Shown here piece after piece: positions 30,797 to 42,410 of a DNA stretch of 64,000 nt; within the stretch, counting starts at the first letter, position 1, and every line of letters starts with the position of its first letter. The position numbers and the translations under genes were made by a program. Origin of the DNA: Undaria pinnatifida (taxonomy: Eukaryota > Sar > Phaeophyceae > Laminariales > Alariaceae); contig JABAKD010000022.1 in NCBI GenBank assembly GCA_012845835.1, forward strand, positions 8,732,218 to 8,796,217, written 5' to 3'. A model generated the notes under the pieces. That model made no database searches. It was not told the origin of the DNA and saw only the letters and a program-made list of their open reading frames with translations.

Positions 30797-31563
30797 TTAT
30801 GCTGAGCAGCGCGTCAGGATCATGCCTTGCGAGATCGAATCGCATCTTCTTTTCCATCTTGCGGCGGAACTTGAGTGGCTAGATTCTCGTCGCATTGTCT
30901 CAACCAGCACCTTGCTATTCTTCAGCGTGTACTGCCGACCGTCGAGCTTCACCATCTCCGTGAGTCCGCACTCAGCAAGGTGTTTCCGCGGGGCACGTTT
31001 TTGCATGAACACCCTGCTATCCACCGGCACGCTCGAATCAATCTTCAGCACACGGAATATCTGGCGGCAAAGTGCTCATCATTCGTCTGCTGCTCATCAA
31101 CACCGGCAAACGTTTTGAGCCCTTGTTATAGCTCCTCCTCGAAGAGCTCGACCAAGACTTGCCGTCGTAGAACTCGTAGGCCACCATCCTTTGGGTCGCC
31201 AAAGCCACCAGCTCTCGCCTCCTCACGAACACCCGGTCTCCTCCATCTTGGTTTGTGATACGCATTAGCTGCTCGTACTCTGAGTAGGCAACACGAAATC
31301 GGCGTACATCTTCAAAAGGTAACACCATCACTACCCAAAATAGGTGGACAGTCTCCGCGTACGGTCACCTTGACTTCCAGCTTCAGCCCGCCACCGGCTC
31401 GGCCTCCACCTCTGTGGCTACCCAAACACGCCGAAAGAACTCCGCCAGCGCCTTGCGCTCGCGCTCCTCCCGCTGTTGTTGGGTCTCCCACTTCTTTCGT
31501 CTGGTGTCCCACACCAACACGCAAAGCAGTGGTTATTTCCAACCTACGAAACGCATACAACAA
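30797..31563 (-). pseudogene. Gag N-terminal region of the Gypsy-like fragment (frame broken)
   Basis: Three overlapping minus-strand open stretches (31312-31563, 31038-31331, 30797-31051) form a broken gag. Segments include VEDVRRFR-like FEDVRRFRVAYSEYEQLM and LKIDSSVPVDSRVFM, with Lys/Arg-rich helices. None has a catalytic motif. Its position immediately upstream of the zinc knuckle supports gag. LTRs were not found. Confidence 0.35.
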
Positions 31564-31569
31564 AAATGT

Positions 31570-32639
31570 TTCTGAAACGACAAAATTCTCAAGTGGTACT
31601 CCAACAGTATGTCATTATGTTAGTTTGAGGAGACACGTACCGCGGTAGCAGTGCACAACATTTGTCCAGTGAGACCCTCACTTTGGTTGCAGAGCTCTCC
31701 GTTCATTCACCCGAAAAACGTCAAGTTTTGGCAAACAAACTGAAAGTTTAGTGCGAGCCGATGTACAAGTCCGCGGCTCAGGTACTATGTACAATACAAT
31801 AGACTAGTCTATAGTCTAGTCTACTATTAATAGATCATTTTTTTCAAGAAAAAACAAGAATGTGGGCATTCGTGAACGATTTTGGGTTAATTAAGCTGCC
31901 TCGTCATACAGTGTTCAGAAACTAGTTTTGCCTAGAGTGCGTGCTACCTACCCTCTATCAAAGCACGCGTCCGATATCGGGTAAAACATACGTACTCAAA
32001 ATTTCAAAGATCACAAGCGCTTTATAGAGAGCCATCAAGAAATAAATGTTTTTTACACGGTGAAGACATTGCAGTTTATTTTAACTAGTTTTATTTTTAC
32101 TGGTACTAAAGCGAATTATACATTTATTTTCTGTGTCTTTTCGGGCGCACGAACAATGAATTGCAAACACCATGTATGTGCAGCTCGCCATCGGTAAGGA
32201 TCGTGCAGTGGGTGGGGAGGGTTGCGAGGTTACGTCGATCAGTGCAAACAACAATAACGCGGGCATGGTATACCATGATACTGTAGCAAGGGAAAGGGGT
32301 AGCTCTTTTTTTATTTTAACACTTTGATTAATCGTCTAGTCTATCTAGTCTACTGGTATAATTTACAGTAAAAAAGCAAGTACGTCGTCAGTGTTCAACT
32401 TCGAGTTCGACAAATTGACGAACGATACTCATATCTGCAAGCTGCATGCGCTCGTTTGACACATGTCATGTACGAATATTATATTTTGCGAGTGTACATG
32501 TATGTCTCCTTTGTTCGTTTCAATTTCGGTCCAGACTCACGTGTTGTTCCCGAGAACATTTTTTGACCGACCGCACAGCTGGGTTTACACCCTTGCTCTC
32601 TGGCGTAGATAGATGCTGGCGACGTGCCATCGCGCGCAG
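31570..32639. other. No gene seen
   Basis: A+T-rich spacer with CTAGTCTA runs near 31800 and 32335. Near 32400-32455 it has a sequence (GTTCGACAAATTGACGAACGATACTCATATCTGCAAGCTGC) related to the terminal motif of the G-rich repeat family. This may mark the left end of copy B. Confidence 0.35.
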
Positions 32640-33326
32640 CCCAACGGCAGCATTGCTGGGCTCATCGCCAGGAAGCAGAGAGCCCCGGCCCGCCGACAGC
32701 CCCCGATCAAAACCCCGACACCCGGCGCCCAAAACACCTTGTAAAATGCGGTCGAACCATTGTACACTACACCAAAAGGCACAAAAAATGCGGGGTAACA
32801 GCTTTTCAACGACGCTATTTGTCAAAACAACGGGACCATCCCATGCAACGAATGGGCGTTTCGCCGTGTTCCGGCCGCACAAGTCGTACTTCACCAGGTT
32901 CTTACGTCGGGTTGGTTTGCTACCCCATTCATTCCTCGCCCCACGTCTACGGACTCGCTTACCTCCGACACCGCTGCTACTGCTACGTGGCCGAGACAAC
33001 ATCACCCCCACCACGAACGAAAGCGCTTGACTACCCGCCCCTCCCGCGATCACGAGAGACAGCCACGAAGGAAATCACCTGACGAGCAGAGGCGCTGTTG
33101 TCTCACTTCGGTTTCAGCAAACTCAACGGACGGCAAAGTGGCACACAATCAACTCGACATCTTATAATCTCTGGCCGATAATCGATATCCCAAGTGTTGG
33201 TTAGCAGCAGCAGCAGCAGCAGCAGCGATAGAGTGGCACCATCGCCCGAGCTCGGACAAACCTGGTGGTGGTGTCTACGACAAGCAGCGTCGGTCGGCTC
33301 GGCCGTTTACGCCTTCATCGATCGAC

Positions 33327-33350
33327 ATGTCTTCGGTAGCTCAGATGCGG
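33327..33350 (+). CDS. Putative exon 1 of the multi-copy family, copy B
   Basis: ATG 33327 begins MSSVAQMR, followed by a GTAAGC donor at 33351, exactly as in copy A. It is phase 0, so it joins exon 2 (first codon CAA at 35413) in frame across a 2062 bp intron. The ATG choice rests on its conservation in both copies. Transcript evidence would be needed to exclude a longer first exon. Confidence 0.45.
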
Positions 33351-35412
33351 GTAAGCTGCGTTTTTCCCGCTGGTCTATCTCGGCAATCGTCGTCTTCCAT
33401 AGCTTGTATTTCTCTCTCTGCTCCCACAAAGCCTCCATTCATCGTCCGAAAGTACTGCGGTACACCAAAGATAGGCTACGAGTAGTCTAGTCTAGACTAT
33501 ATCCATAGATTTACCGCTGGTATATAGTAAGTCTACTGTTGCTTGTTTTTGTTCATTCCCAATGGTGTGGGTAGAGGCGCGCGCGATGGGCTGGGGTACA
33601 CGCGGGAAAGGAGGGGGGAAGGGGTTCTTGGGCGATGGTGATGGTACTCGGTATGTAGACCCTATAGACTATGCTGTCTGTCTAAAAGACCTTTCGCGTT
33701 ACATAGCACATTTATTATTAGTAGGCGGCGTGAATTGTAAAATAAAGAACACGACGGGTGAAGTGCGCACTGAGCTATCATATGATATGCCTCTGTGTAC
33801 TTCGAAGTATCAAAACCTTCTTACTGTTTTCGCTTTGTCTCGACGCGCGCGCTACGGTAGCAGGTACTAATCTGACCGCAAATATAAGCACCGTGTTTCA
33901 CTAATATTAGTATCATTAAGGTTGTTATGTTTACGGACATAACTTAAGGTAGCAGTTTTTAGCTCAAATAATTTCTCAGTATTGAGTGGGTCCGACCCCT
34001 TAAATAACCTAAGTTCGTCTCCTTTTCATTCATTCTGCGTTTTGATTACAGGATATGTTTTCGTGTTGTCCACCTGCGTGAGGCATGGCATTTTCATCGG
34101 GCTGCCAGCCCTTTCAGTTATTTAGTAAAAAATCAGTTGTTGTGTTAGGTATATGATAGAGCTGCCTCATCATGCAAGGACCCCCCCCCCCAAAAAAATG
34201 TGGTACACCTCTCGCTATGATACAGTAGCATTCTTTTCGTACGATATATCTCGTATTAACAAATCTTTTGCCACCATCGAGCTGGTATATCGACTCTAGT
34301 TAGTACGGATAATCGGCACTGGCACTGCTGCTGTGGATGTGCGGGGATTTCGATGGGTAGCGAGGAAGATTTGATGTGTGGAGAGCCCACCCTTTTGCCG
34401 TACACATGGATGGCTTTGGCTCACTGTTTAGCGTGTGGGAAGAATTGGGCATTTTCTTCCCTCGTCGACTCGCGTCAAATTGTGTATTGTGTATACACGC
34501 TAAAAACAAGGACTACTAAGAAGACCTTGTTGGGGGACCCTGTGTTGGCGCAGCGGACGAAAACATTCATGGCGGTGGGTATCGTGAAGCTGGATAGCAC
34601 AGAGAAAGAAGGGTATTTGTAGCCACTGTTGCCAGGTCGCGAGGTACGATAGAGAAAGGTAGTCACATTTATGGTTGGCGCAAAAATGTTTTCTGAAGCT
34701 ATGACTGGGCTCCTTAACCTATTACTATTATTAATGAAATCGTCAAGAATATCATTATCGGTTCCTAATGCGAGTAAGGTTTTTTATACGTATAGCCCAG
34801 TATAGATAGGCCGTGGGGTTTGGTAATCGGGTTGTGCACTTTTTTTTTTCTTCGAAAAAATGGTTATTGGGGTAAGATACGTAGAGCTCGTTATGTCGGA
34901 AGACTTGGCAAAAAAGAGCTTTGCACCTCCTTGACCGCAACGTGTGTCCCAGAGGGTGGCGTTGGCCCGCTCAAAGCAAAACAGCCCCCCTGCTCAAAGT
35001 AACCCCTCTACCGCACCTAGCCTCGATCTGCAGGCGCTTTGGCGAGGTCGACGTAACGTTTACACTTTAGCAAGAAAGCTTGTTCTCCAGGAGGCGTGTC
35101 AGCAATTCTCTGAAGGGGGCTAATTAACGCACCGCCTCTGCATTAGACTATTAACTGCATTTCCAACACCCCATCCCCGTCTCGGAGATAATAATCGGTT
35201 TGAGCGTGAGGGGTGATTTATTGTGTAGCAGCCTAAACACTCCGGGTTGCGTAATTTTGTAGAGTAAAATGATCAAATAACTTTTCGAAAAACCTCGCGT
35301 TTTGGTCGGAAAACATCACGACCATGCCCCCCCTCTCCCACCCTTCCCCTCTCCCCCGTCACCCCCTCCCCACGGTTTGACGCTACGATTTTCGTCCTTG
35401 TCTTGCAAGCAG

Positions 35413-35871
35413 CAAAGATACCACGACCAGAGGCAGTCCATTCACCGCATACCATCAGCATGCGATACACCAGTATACGATACCCAGGACCCTTCGGTAT
35501 TTTTCGCGCCACGCAACGGTACCCACCCGGGTTTTAAATCGGGCATCAATTCCAACCGCTGCGGCAACAACTGGGCCGATGGCCTGGCCGACGCGTGGGG
35601 CAACGTAATGAAGGAATGCGGCAAGGTAGCTGCCGCTTGGGAACAGGCGTTCGAACAATGTGGGGGAGCGGGGGGGCGTAGAAACCCCAGCGATGGGGAC
35701 GATGAAGGTGACGCTGATGAAAAATACGAGCATGTTATCGCGGGGGGAGTAAAGCACCGCGTGAAGTGCGGAAGGGCCGTGACGGAGGAAGATTGGGCGG
35801 CGTTGGAGGCCCGCCCTCGCGCCGGAAACAAGGCGAAACGCGTGGGGTTCAAGGTGGTAGGAGCTGATGAT
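35413..35871 (+). CDS. Exon 2 of the unrecognised multi-copy gene family, copy B
   Basis: 153 codons, all open, between a GTCTTGCAAGCAG acceptor and a GAT/GTGAGTTTT donor. Order of motifs: a polar segment with QRYHDQRQ, then NNWADGLADAWGNVMKECG, AAAWEQAFEQCGG, an acidic DDEGDADEKYEH stretch, GGVKHRVKCG, TEEDWAALEARP and KRVGFKVV. Three Cys (in ECGK, QCGG, KCGR) are shared with copy A, but I see no known zinc-finger spacing. Differences from copy A avoid these motifs, which suggests past selection on the protein. No homologous family is recognised. Confidence 0.6.
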
Positions 35872-36959
35872 GTGAGTTTTCAGTATTTTTTACCTCTCTC
35901 GCTATGTATATACAAGTCTACATGTTTTGCCAGAGCTAATACTGTCCGACGCATGACTTGAAGAGATTGTTAGTCTTTTCGCGCGTTAACACATGGCTAC
36001 GCCGACAATGTATAGATGCACAGCGCACAACTCTTGCCCATGTAGCAGAGACACAGGGTCTGCTATAAGATGGACAGCACTTTCGGCTAGAAGCTGAAAA
36101 AATAATTGGCGGGGGACCTTAAGCCCAAATCGTCCGAACTTTGCCGTTCTCCTTTTTTTGCATGATGATTTCCTAGTACGGCTAGGCCACATGAAGGAGG
36201 AGTTTTTCATCTGGTGTTGTATGTTGTATTTTTCTGACAAAATCGTGTGGCATGGAGTTCCTTGAGCAAGATAGGAGTCTCAGCAAAAACAGTCAGTGTA
36301 GCCTCCACCGCAGCTTTTACCAGACAGAGGACATTATTAGCCGCATTCAGCATATTCAACATATTCAACACTTAGACTAATCAACACGTTTTTCACCGTA
36401 AACAGTTCACATCTCGGACAGATGAGCGATCGATCTCGACTTGATGATCTAGATATTTCTTAAGAAGATCTGCATGGTTAAGCTGGTGTTAACATGTATG
36501 TTACAGGGTGGTCAGATCCGTACGATCCAAGTATTTCATGGGAGGACCTGCATGGTTACCATGGCTATTAAGGGCGTGTTACCCAGTGGTCGGAGTCGTA
36601 TGATCTGCATGATTTACTACCGTAGCACAATATTTATTTCCTCAACTGGACTATCCCTCTACCATAGATAGATGCAGATCCAGCACAACACTATATTGTC
36701 ACGGCAGATACGGGGGCGGATGTACCACCGTTAACTGTTGTTGTAGATGATGTATGAATAGATTATCTACCCGAGGTGTGATGGAACATTATATCTCAGT
36801 GATTCGTGACCGGTATAGAGGAGATGTGCCTGCACCTGTGCAAGAATCCTCACACCAACTAGGCGGTGACCTCTATACCTCACCCGAAACGTGACTCTCA
36901 TAAAATATGATAATACAAAATACAATATCTCATATATATAGCCATCCATGACGTCGCTT

Positions 36960-37450
36960 TCATTCATCCCCCCCTCCCCCCCAAACGCCCCCTCCTTCCC
37001 CACCACCCGCACCATCGCCTAGACCTCGTACCACGTGTATAGCAAACCCCTACAAACCCCTACATCTATGCGACCTACAGATGTTGGTTTAAAAAACCCT
37101 TTCTGCCCGCCCATCCCCCCACCCCCTCGAACGCTCCGCCCTCTCCTCACTGGTTGTACGACTTACAGCGTAGTATTTATAGCTTCCACGCACAGATTGA
37201 GCTGCCCCCCCCCCCGCTCCCTTTCGATCAAACCCAGGCCCCCACGCCCTTAAAACCTCCGCCCTCCCCTCACCGGTTATATTCGACTTACAGGATTCAC
37301 TTGATAAACTGATGCATTTCCTTCCACAGCTGTCAGATTTCGTCTCTCTCTAAAACGGGTTTTATAGTTTCCGCGCACAGACTGACGAACATCACCCTGT
37401 TGACCCTGATAGCTACACTGTACTTGCAAGGGGAGTCGCCGACCTATGTA
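36960..37450 (-). repeat. G-rich repeat family, inverted copy
   Basis: Reads as C-rich on the plus strand (CCCCCCTCCCCCC, CGCCCTCCCCTCACCGGTT). It contains the unit AACGGGTTTTATAGTTTCCGCGCACAGACTGA and the block CCTGTTGACCCTGATAGCTACACTGTA. These are the reverse complement of sequence at 37600-37740, so the two form a large inverted repeat around about 37500. Confidence 0.6.
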
Positions 37451-37489
37451 TATAAATGTGAGAAAACAACAACAACAATATATTATAAA

Positions 37490-37878
37490 AATTAAAATAC
37501 ACTCCAGCTGTGAGATCGAAGATTTCGTCGAAACTCATCTTTGCAAGCTGTGTGTGATACTCCGATCGCGCGCATTACGAGTTGTGTGTCCTCATTAAGG
37601 ATATAGGTCGGCGACTCCCCTTACAGCTACAGTGTAGCTATCAGGGTCAACAGGATGATTTTAGTCAGTCTGTGCGCGGAAACTATAAAACCCGTTTCTG
37701 AGGGGGACAAAATCTGACAGCTGTGAAGGCAAAGGGGGGGCCTGGTTTTGATCAAAAGCGAGCGGGTTTGGAGGGGGGCGGGGGGGGGGGGGGGGGAAGG
37801 GGCAATTTGTGCATGTAAGCTATAAATCCTTTCGAGGGGATAAATCTGACGGTTTTGGCACCAGTATATTATTGGGGG

Positions 37879-37915
<37 letters not shown>

Positions 37916-38150
37916 ACTCGATATGTGCCTGGAAACTATACATTATTTCGAGGGGACAAATGTGACATTTTTGGAAATAATACATCAGTTTATCGTGTAT
38001 ATTCTGGGGTAAGTCGTACAATCAGTTATATCCTCAATGAGGACACACCACCCGTAATACGCGCGATCGGAGTATCACACGCAGCTTGCAAATAAATAAT
38101 ATGATTTTCGACAAAATTTTCGATCTCACAGCTGGCGTCATTTTCAATTT
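37490..38150. mobile_element. Terminal-inverted-repeat element with poly-G core
   Basis: The left end (37490-37605) reads AATACACTCCAGCTGTGAGATCGAA, then TTTGCAAGCTG, GATACTCCGATCGCGCG and GTGTCCTCATTAAGGATAT. The right end (38030-38150) is its reverse complement with few changes, giving terminal inverted repeats of about 115 bp. The core has G-rich units, each with GGAAACTATA and GGGGACAAAT-type strings, and a run of 34 G at 37880-37913. There is no coding capacity. Related ends occur near 44130-44250, 45790-45880, 49910-50030, 50865-50960 and 63610-63655. It fits a MITE-like non-autonomous element. Confidence 0.6.
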
Positions 38151-38920
38151 TTTAGTATATATATACCTGGTATACTACACCACCATAGAGGTACTGATTT
38201 CAATGGCACTTTTGGGCAATAACACGTACCGGTATATACAATATTATGTTGTTTTTTTTGCAGGGTGGGGAAATAAGTGCCATTCTTATTATTCTTGCCA
38301 ATATTTGGTCGCTTGTATACCTTCTGTAGGGCCTGTGGGTCTGATTCAACGGGTTCCGTTTTCAGTACCTGCTCGAAAAAAAACATTTTGTGTGTGAGGC
38401 AAAGAGCTCGCAAAGAAAGCGAGTAAGGAGCCTTAAAAGAAGAAAAGACAAAATAAATGGTGAACATGCACCCGTACGTACACCTTAGTACGTATTGATA
38501 GTGCTCACGTGTCCATGACGATCCTGTCACACGTGTGTTCAATCGACATGTTCTAAAATATCTCCGATGAATCTTTTATTTCTTTCTATTTTTTCGTGGT
38601 CCAGTCAGTGCACCCGTCAAGTGCCGTCAATTCACTTTTGTTCTTTTGTTATTTCATATACTCCGGAGTATATGGAACTGACAGACCGGCGGACTGCCCC
38701 CCACCTACAGAATAGCCCCCCTTTGAGTAAGAATTCACCTGCCTGGTGCTAAAGTACCGTACGGCAATAATAAAGGTTCTTCACCGCTTTGGTTTCTGGG
38801 GCTTGTCTCTCAGCACTGGAGGAAACTTTATGCCTCACCAAAAGAAATACCAAACTGTTTTTGAGTAAACCGAAGGAACCACCCGATGCAGTGGCCTCCC
38901 TCATCAACATATCATCACAG

Positions 38921-39289
38921 CAACTAACTGCTCAATACAAGATGGTCCTTGACTCGACGCCCCCCGCCCCTCCTCACCCATCTACCGCTTTCGCCACCCC
39001 GCTTCCCTCCCCCTACGCCCCCCCCGTCCAACGCCCGATGCATCAGGTTCGCTTCATTCCGACGATCTTTGAACTGTACAAAACAGAGGAGCACTGGAAA
39101 CAGTGCTTTTTCACTAAACAGGACGCTCGGGAGGCCCGCCAGGATATCTCTCAGGGATTCGCAGGGATAGAGTGGAAAATTATCCACTCCGAAGTACGGG
39201 CCGAGACGGAAAACCGCCGAAAAGAAATTCTGCGACAGCAAAACCACCCTTTCAGGCGGTTTTGTAGGTTCCTCGGGTTCCGCGGCTAA
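38921..39289 (+). CDS. Exon 3 (C-terminal) of the multi-copy family, copy B
   Basis: Follows a CATATCATCACAG acceptor, starts in phase 0 (CAA CTA ACT) and ends at TAA 39287-39289, giving 122 codons. A proline-rich stretch comes first (about residues 12-45 of the exon), then VRFIPTIFELYKTEEHWKQC and the charged helical region with REARQDISQGFAG and AETENRRKEIL. It ends in the basic aromatic tail PFRRFCRFLGFRG. Joined with exons 1 and 2 the product is about 283 residues, with no signal peptide or membrane segment. The conserved 73-residue end differs from copy A at about five residues. Function unknown. Confidence 0.6.
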   Translation, partial: QLTAQYKMVLDSTPPAPPHPSTAFATPLPSPYAPPVQRPMHQVRFIPTIFELYKTEEHWKQCFFTKQDAREARQDISQGFAGIEWKIIHSEVRAETENRRKEILRQQNHPFRRFCRFLGFRG

Positions 39290-41339
39290 GGGATCTACCG
39301 GTACCTCCGACATTCAGCAGATCACTGTTCCCGATGTAGTATGTATTTTCAGATCAGATGCATCCTGGAATCTATCCCATCTGCGTGATTTGTCATATCT
39401 GCTTCGCCCATGAGTCGCGTTGTCGGGTGAGAGTCTCGTGATCTACACGATCTAGCTCGTGATTCCATGGGTTAGATGTACCTATCTATGTCTTTCAGAT
39501 CATCAGATAGATCATTGGTCTGTATGACCTGGGTGCCTCTTGCACCATGTTGTCGGGTAAGGGCCGGATGGTCCGCACGATCTATCAATGGATAAATAGC
39601 ACCTACCTGTTTCCTCCAACGGTTGGATCTGTTTTGCGCATATCATGTACCAGGTATATGCAACATATCTCAGCCGGGGAACCTTCGAGGAAACAAGAAA
39701 TCTGGATGGTACTGCTAGACAGTAAATTTAGAGCGCGGAAAAAGAATCGTAAATCAATAGTAGAGCATACGCCTTCTTGATCAAAATACAGCAGTACCAG
39801 GCAAGAAGTTTTGCCCTCCAGGGGCCAGTGCCTCAGCTTAATGCTCAAAGGGCATGCACAGCCGTTCCACTCGGGTATACGTTGTTGATTTCGTGGAAGT
39901 CGCTTAATAATGCGTTTGGAGTGAGTGGATGACGCATACATGCATGCGTGCTTGCAGCTCGTTTTCGAGGGCTTTGTCTTGGATCAAACTAGGTACTTGT
40001 AACACCATGGTGTATATCAGCCCTTCTAGCACTGCATTTCCGACATGGATGGGGACAAAACGCTTGGAATTAATATAGGAATATTATAGGAGTTGGACAA
40101 TGGGTTAGTGTTGTGTTGTTCTGCAGATAGATTGTGCTGTGCATATCTTGCGATTTTGGTAAAATACTGTTCAGGACATCTGTACACAGATGTACGGGAT
40201 GTAGTGTAATGTGTTTGGAACCTGGAAAAAAGGATCTGAATTATGTACCGTAGATAGATCTTGCAGGTATTTTAGTATCCCTGCAACTTTAGTGCCCCTT
40301 TCTGGCTTTCTTTGTTTTAACCTGATATTTTCGTAGCTACCACGTACGTACAACAGATGAAATGTACATATTAATAGCGTGTCTTGAGCTTACTTTTAGC
40401 GCCGATTTTGCGGAAATAAATAACAGGATATTGCAATGATTTTATCCGCCATCTTTACATACATATTGATCCGATGACGTCGGTATTAATTGAAGTCATT
40501 TCAAGCTTTGTGCCCCAGCAACGTGTATACGCGCCCTCTTGGCTTCTCTTTGTCCTGCTTGATAATTTTAAAGCCGGACTATGGATAGCGTGTCTTAAGC
40601 TTTGATGCTGTCGATTTTACGACGAGAACGTACAAGATGTACAGGGTGTATTTGAAACATGTATGTATGTACTTAAAAACTTATTGGTCCGATGAAATAT
40701 GAAGGCGGTGTAGGTACCAATTTAGCATGTAATTCATTTAACAATGCGGTCACTCTCTCCAACAACCTGTCCGCATATTATATTTTCATTGACTGCGTGA
40801 CCTGACGAAACGTGGCGTGCGCCTCACTCTTTTTTTCTGCCCACCTCGGCTTTTTTTGCAGAAACTGGCATGCCCTACATCAGCGTTAGTTATCGGTATG
40901 TGAGATGTGTATCGCGTCGTACGCCGAAGAAAATGCCAGCATAGCGCTACTCTAAGGGGGTGTATTCATTTGTTGATTTTTTTCCCTTCCTTACGTCACA
41001 TATGTCACGCCAATCAATGCGTGCTATGCTAGAGGTATGGTATACCACGTTTTTGGGCGTTTAGGACAAAAAAAACAGATTTCTGAATGGGACGGGGATT
41101 CTTAAGACAAAATCGTCCGGCGAAATAAATACGATTTTTGCTTCGCACCATGGTGATGAACATTTTTTCACGCCTTCCTAGCTCAGGCAATGGACGTTCG
41201 TTCGTCGGAGTTGCACTTCTCAGCATACAAGAAAAAAAAAAGAAGTCCAAAAGCCATCAACCTTGCAGGGCGCAAAAAAAAAAACGTGTGCATCCCCGCT
41301 ACCACCGCTTGTGCATATATATAACTATATTAAAGTATC
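39290..41339. other. No gene seen (3' flank of copy B)
   Basis: Alignable with 3984-5560 as far as about 41020. Contains GATCTGCGTGATTTG-type short repeats (39330-39640). No exon is supported. 41020-41340 has A-rich runs and nothing recognisable. Confidence 0.4.
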
Positions 41340-41354
41340 CTGAATAATCCCAGC

Positions 41355-41640
41355 AGCGCGCCACCCTCCTCGCAACACCGCCCCCCCAGTCAAACGACTG
41401 TGGCAAGCAATAAATGAGTACGCCCCCCCCCTTCCCCCCCCCCCCCCGCTCTCTCCCCCTTCCTCCCTCCCTCTCTTTCCCCCTCCTTCCCTCCACCCCT
41501 CCCCACCTACCTGTACCCTGGACCTCGACTCGCGCTCCTTCTACCGCCCCCCTCACCCCCGCGCCTTGCTCCCCCATCCCGCCCCCCCACCCCGGTCATA
41601 TGACTAGGGCAAGCAACACGTGAATACACCCCCCCGCCCG
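41355..41640. repeat. Pyrimidine-rich tract between two similar borders
   Basis: C- and CT-rich sequence (41417-41590). Its borders resemble each other: GTCAAACGACTGTGGCAAGCAA near 41390 and GTCATATGACTAGGGCAAGCAA near 41595, each followed by a TGAATACACCCCCC-like run. It may be a short tandem duplication of a G-rich family unit. Confidence 0.45.
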
Positions 41641-42086
41641 CCTCCGCGCCTACAAAGAAATGGCTTCAAAACCTGCAATGCACCAATAATAAAGATAGCA
41701 TAGACAGCTAGATCGTGGAAAAAAATACACACCCCGGTCGCGAGGACAGATGAGACTATTACATACTATCCGTATTGAGAATCGACTTGAAATGAAACGA
41801 GTGGATGATATATGTCTTTGAGGGAAGATAAGCCCCTGGCGTCTAGCACGCGACCCGCATGGCCAAGCTATTAATACTACGATGATAGATCATGTTGTTG
41901 CCAGGGGGTGAGGGCCGGATGGATGATCTGAATGATCCACGACGAATCACATTTTTCTTCTCGGCTTGGATGTTTGGTACACCACAGACCCTCCACAAAA
42001 AAAGCATACCGTAAAGTCAGGTAGGATAGATACACGTGACTGTGAGGGATAAAATAAAATACAAGGGCTCCGCATGGGCGCCGGCG

Positions 42087-42410
42087 AACTCGGCGGCGCC
42101 CACGCTTCGGGTAGGTAGGGCAGGGCAGCACTTCGACGAGAAAAAAAGTTTTGGTTGTCCGACTCTCAACATTGAAATTTAAAGTAAGGCCAAGATTTTA
42201 ATACGAACATACATGAGATTCTGTTGATCATAATTTGGCATTCATTCATTCGTTCGACGGCGCCCATTCTTTGGGTAAGGCAGAGTAGCACTCATTGAAT
42301 GTTGTCCAAATAACTTGTAGTTATATATGTATCCAATTCGACATTGAAGTTTAAGGTGGTATGACAAGATTTTAATGAGAGCATGAGATTCTGAAGATAT
42401 TATTTGACAG
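42087..42410 (+). repeat. Tandem duplication, unit about 165 bp
   Basis: Two units each have GGCGCCCA.TCTTTGGGTA or similar, AGGGCAG.GCAGCAC, ACATTGAAATTTAA and AAGATTTTAAT...CATGAGATTCTG. The units start near 42087 and 42257. No coding function seen. Confidence 0.55.

Larger units (their letters stand above)
36330..38165. mobile_element. Insertion-like block specific to copy B
   Basis: Copy C/E (about 13565-13610) runs straight from a CTCCACCGCAG block to an ATACTACACCAC..AGAGGTACTGAT block. In copy B the same two blocks flank about 1.8 kb of other sequence. It contains GATCTGCATGGTTA-type repeats (36400-36680), C-rich then G-rich units of the homopolymer repeat family and the inverted-repeat-bounded element at 37490-38150. 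This looks like one or more insertions. Exact ends and target duplications were not resolved. Confidence 0.5.
32640..41020 (+). repeat. Copy B of the large dispersed repeat
   Basis: The longest copy. It aligns with copy A from the left window edge to about 5560, and with the copy C/E block for the intron between exons 2 and 3. Its three exons are all open and in phase. It carries extra sequence from about 36330 to 38165 that copies A and C/E lack. The tail after exon 3 (39300-41020) is non-coding and matches 3990-5560, including the GATCTGCGTGATT-type repeats. Confidence 0.75.

Noticed and set aside
32520-33053. 177-codon minus-strand open frame in copy B
   Set aside because: The matching part of copy A (1-410) has several stops on that strand, and no motif is recognised. 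The segment is better explained as the 5' region of the repeat.
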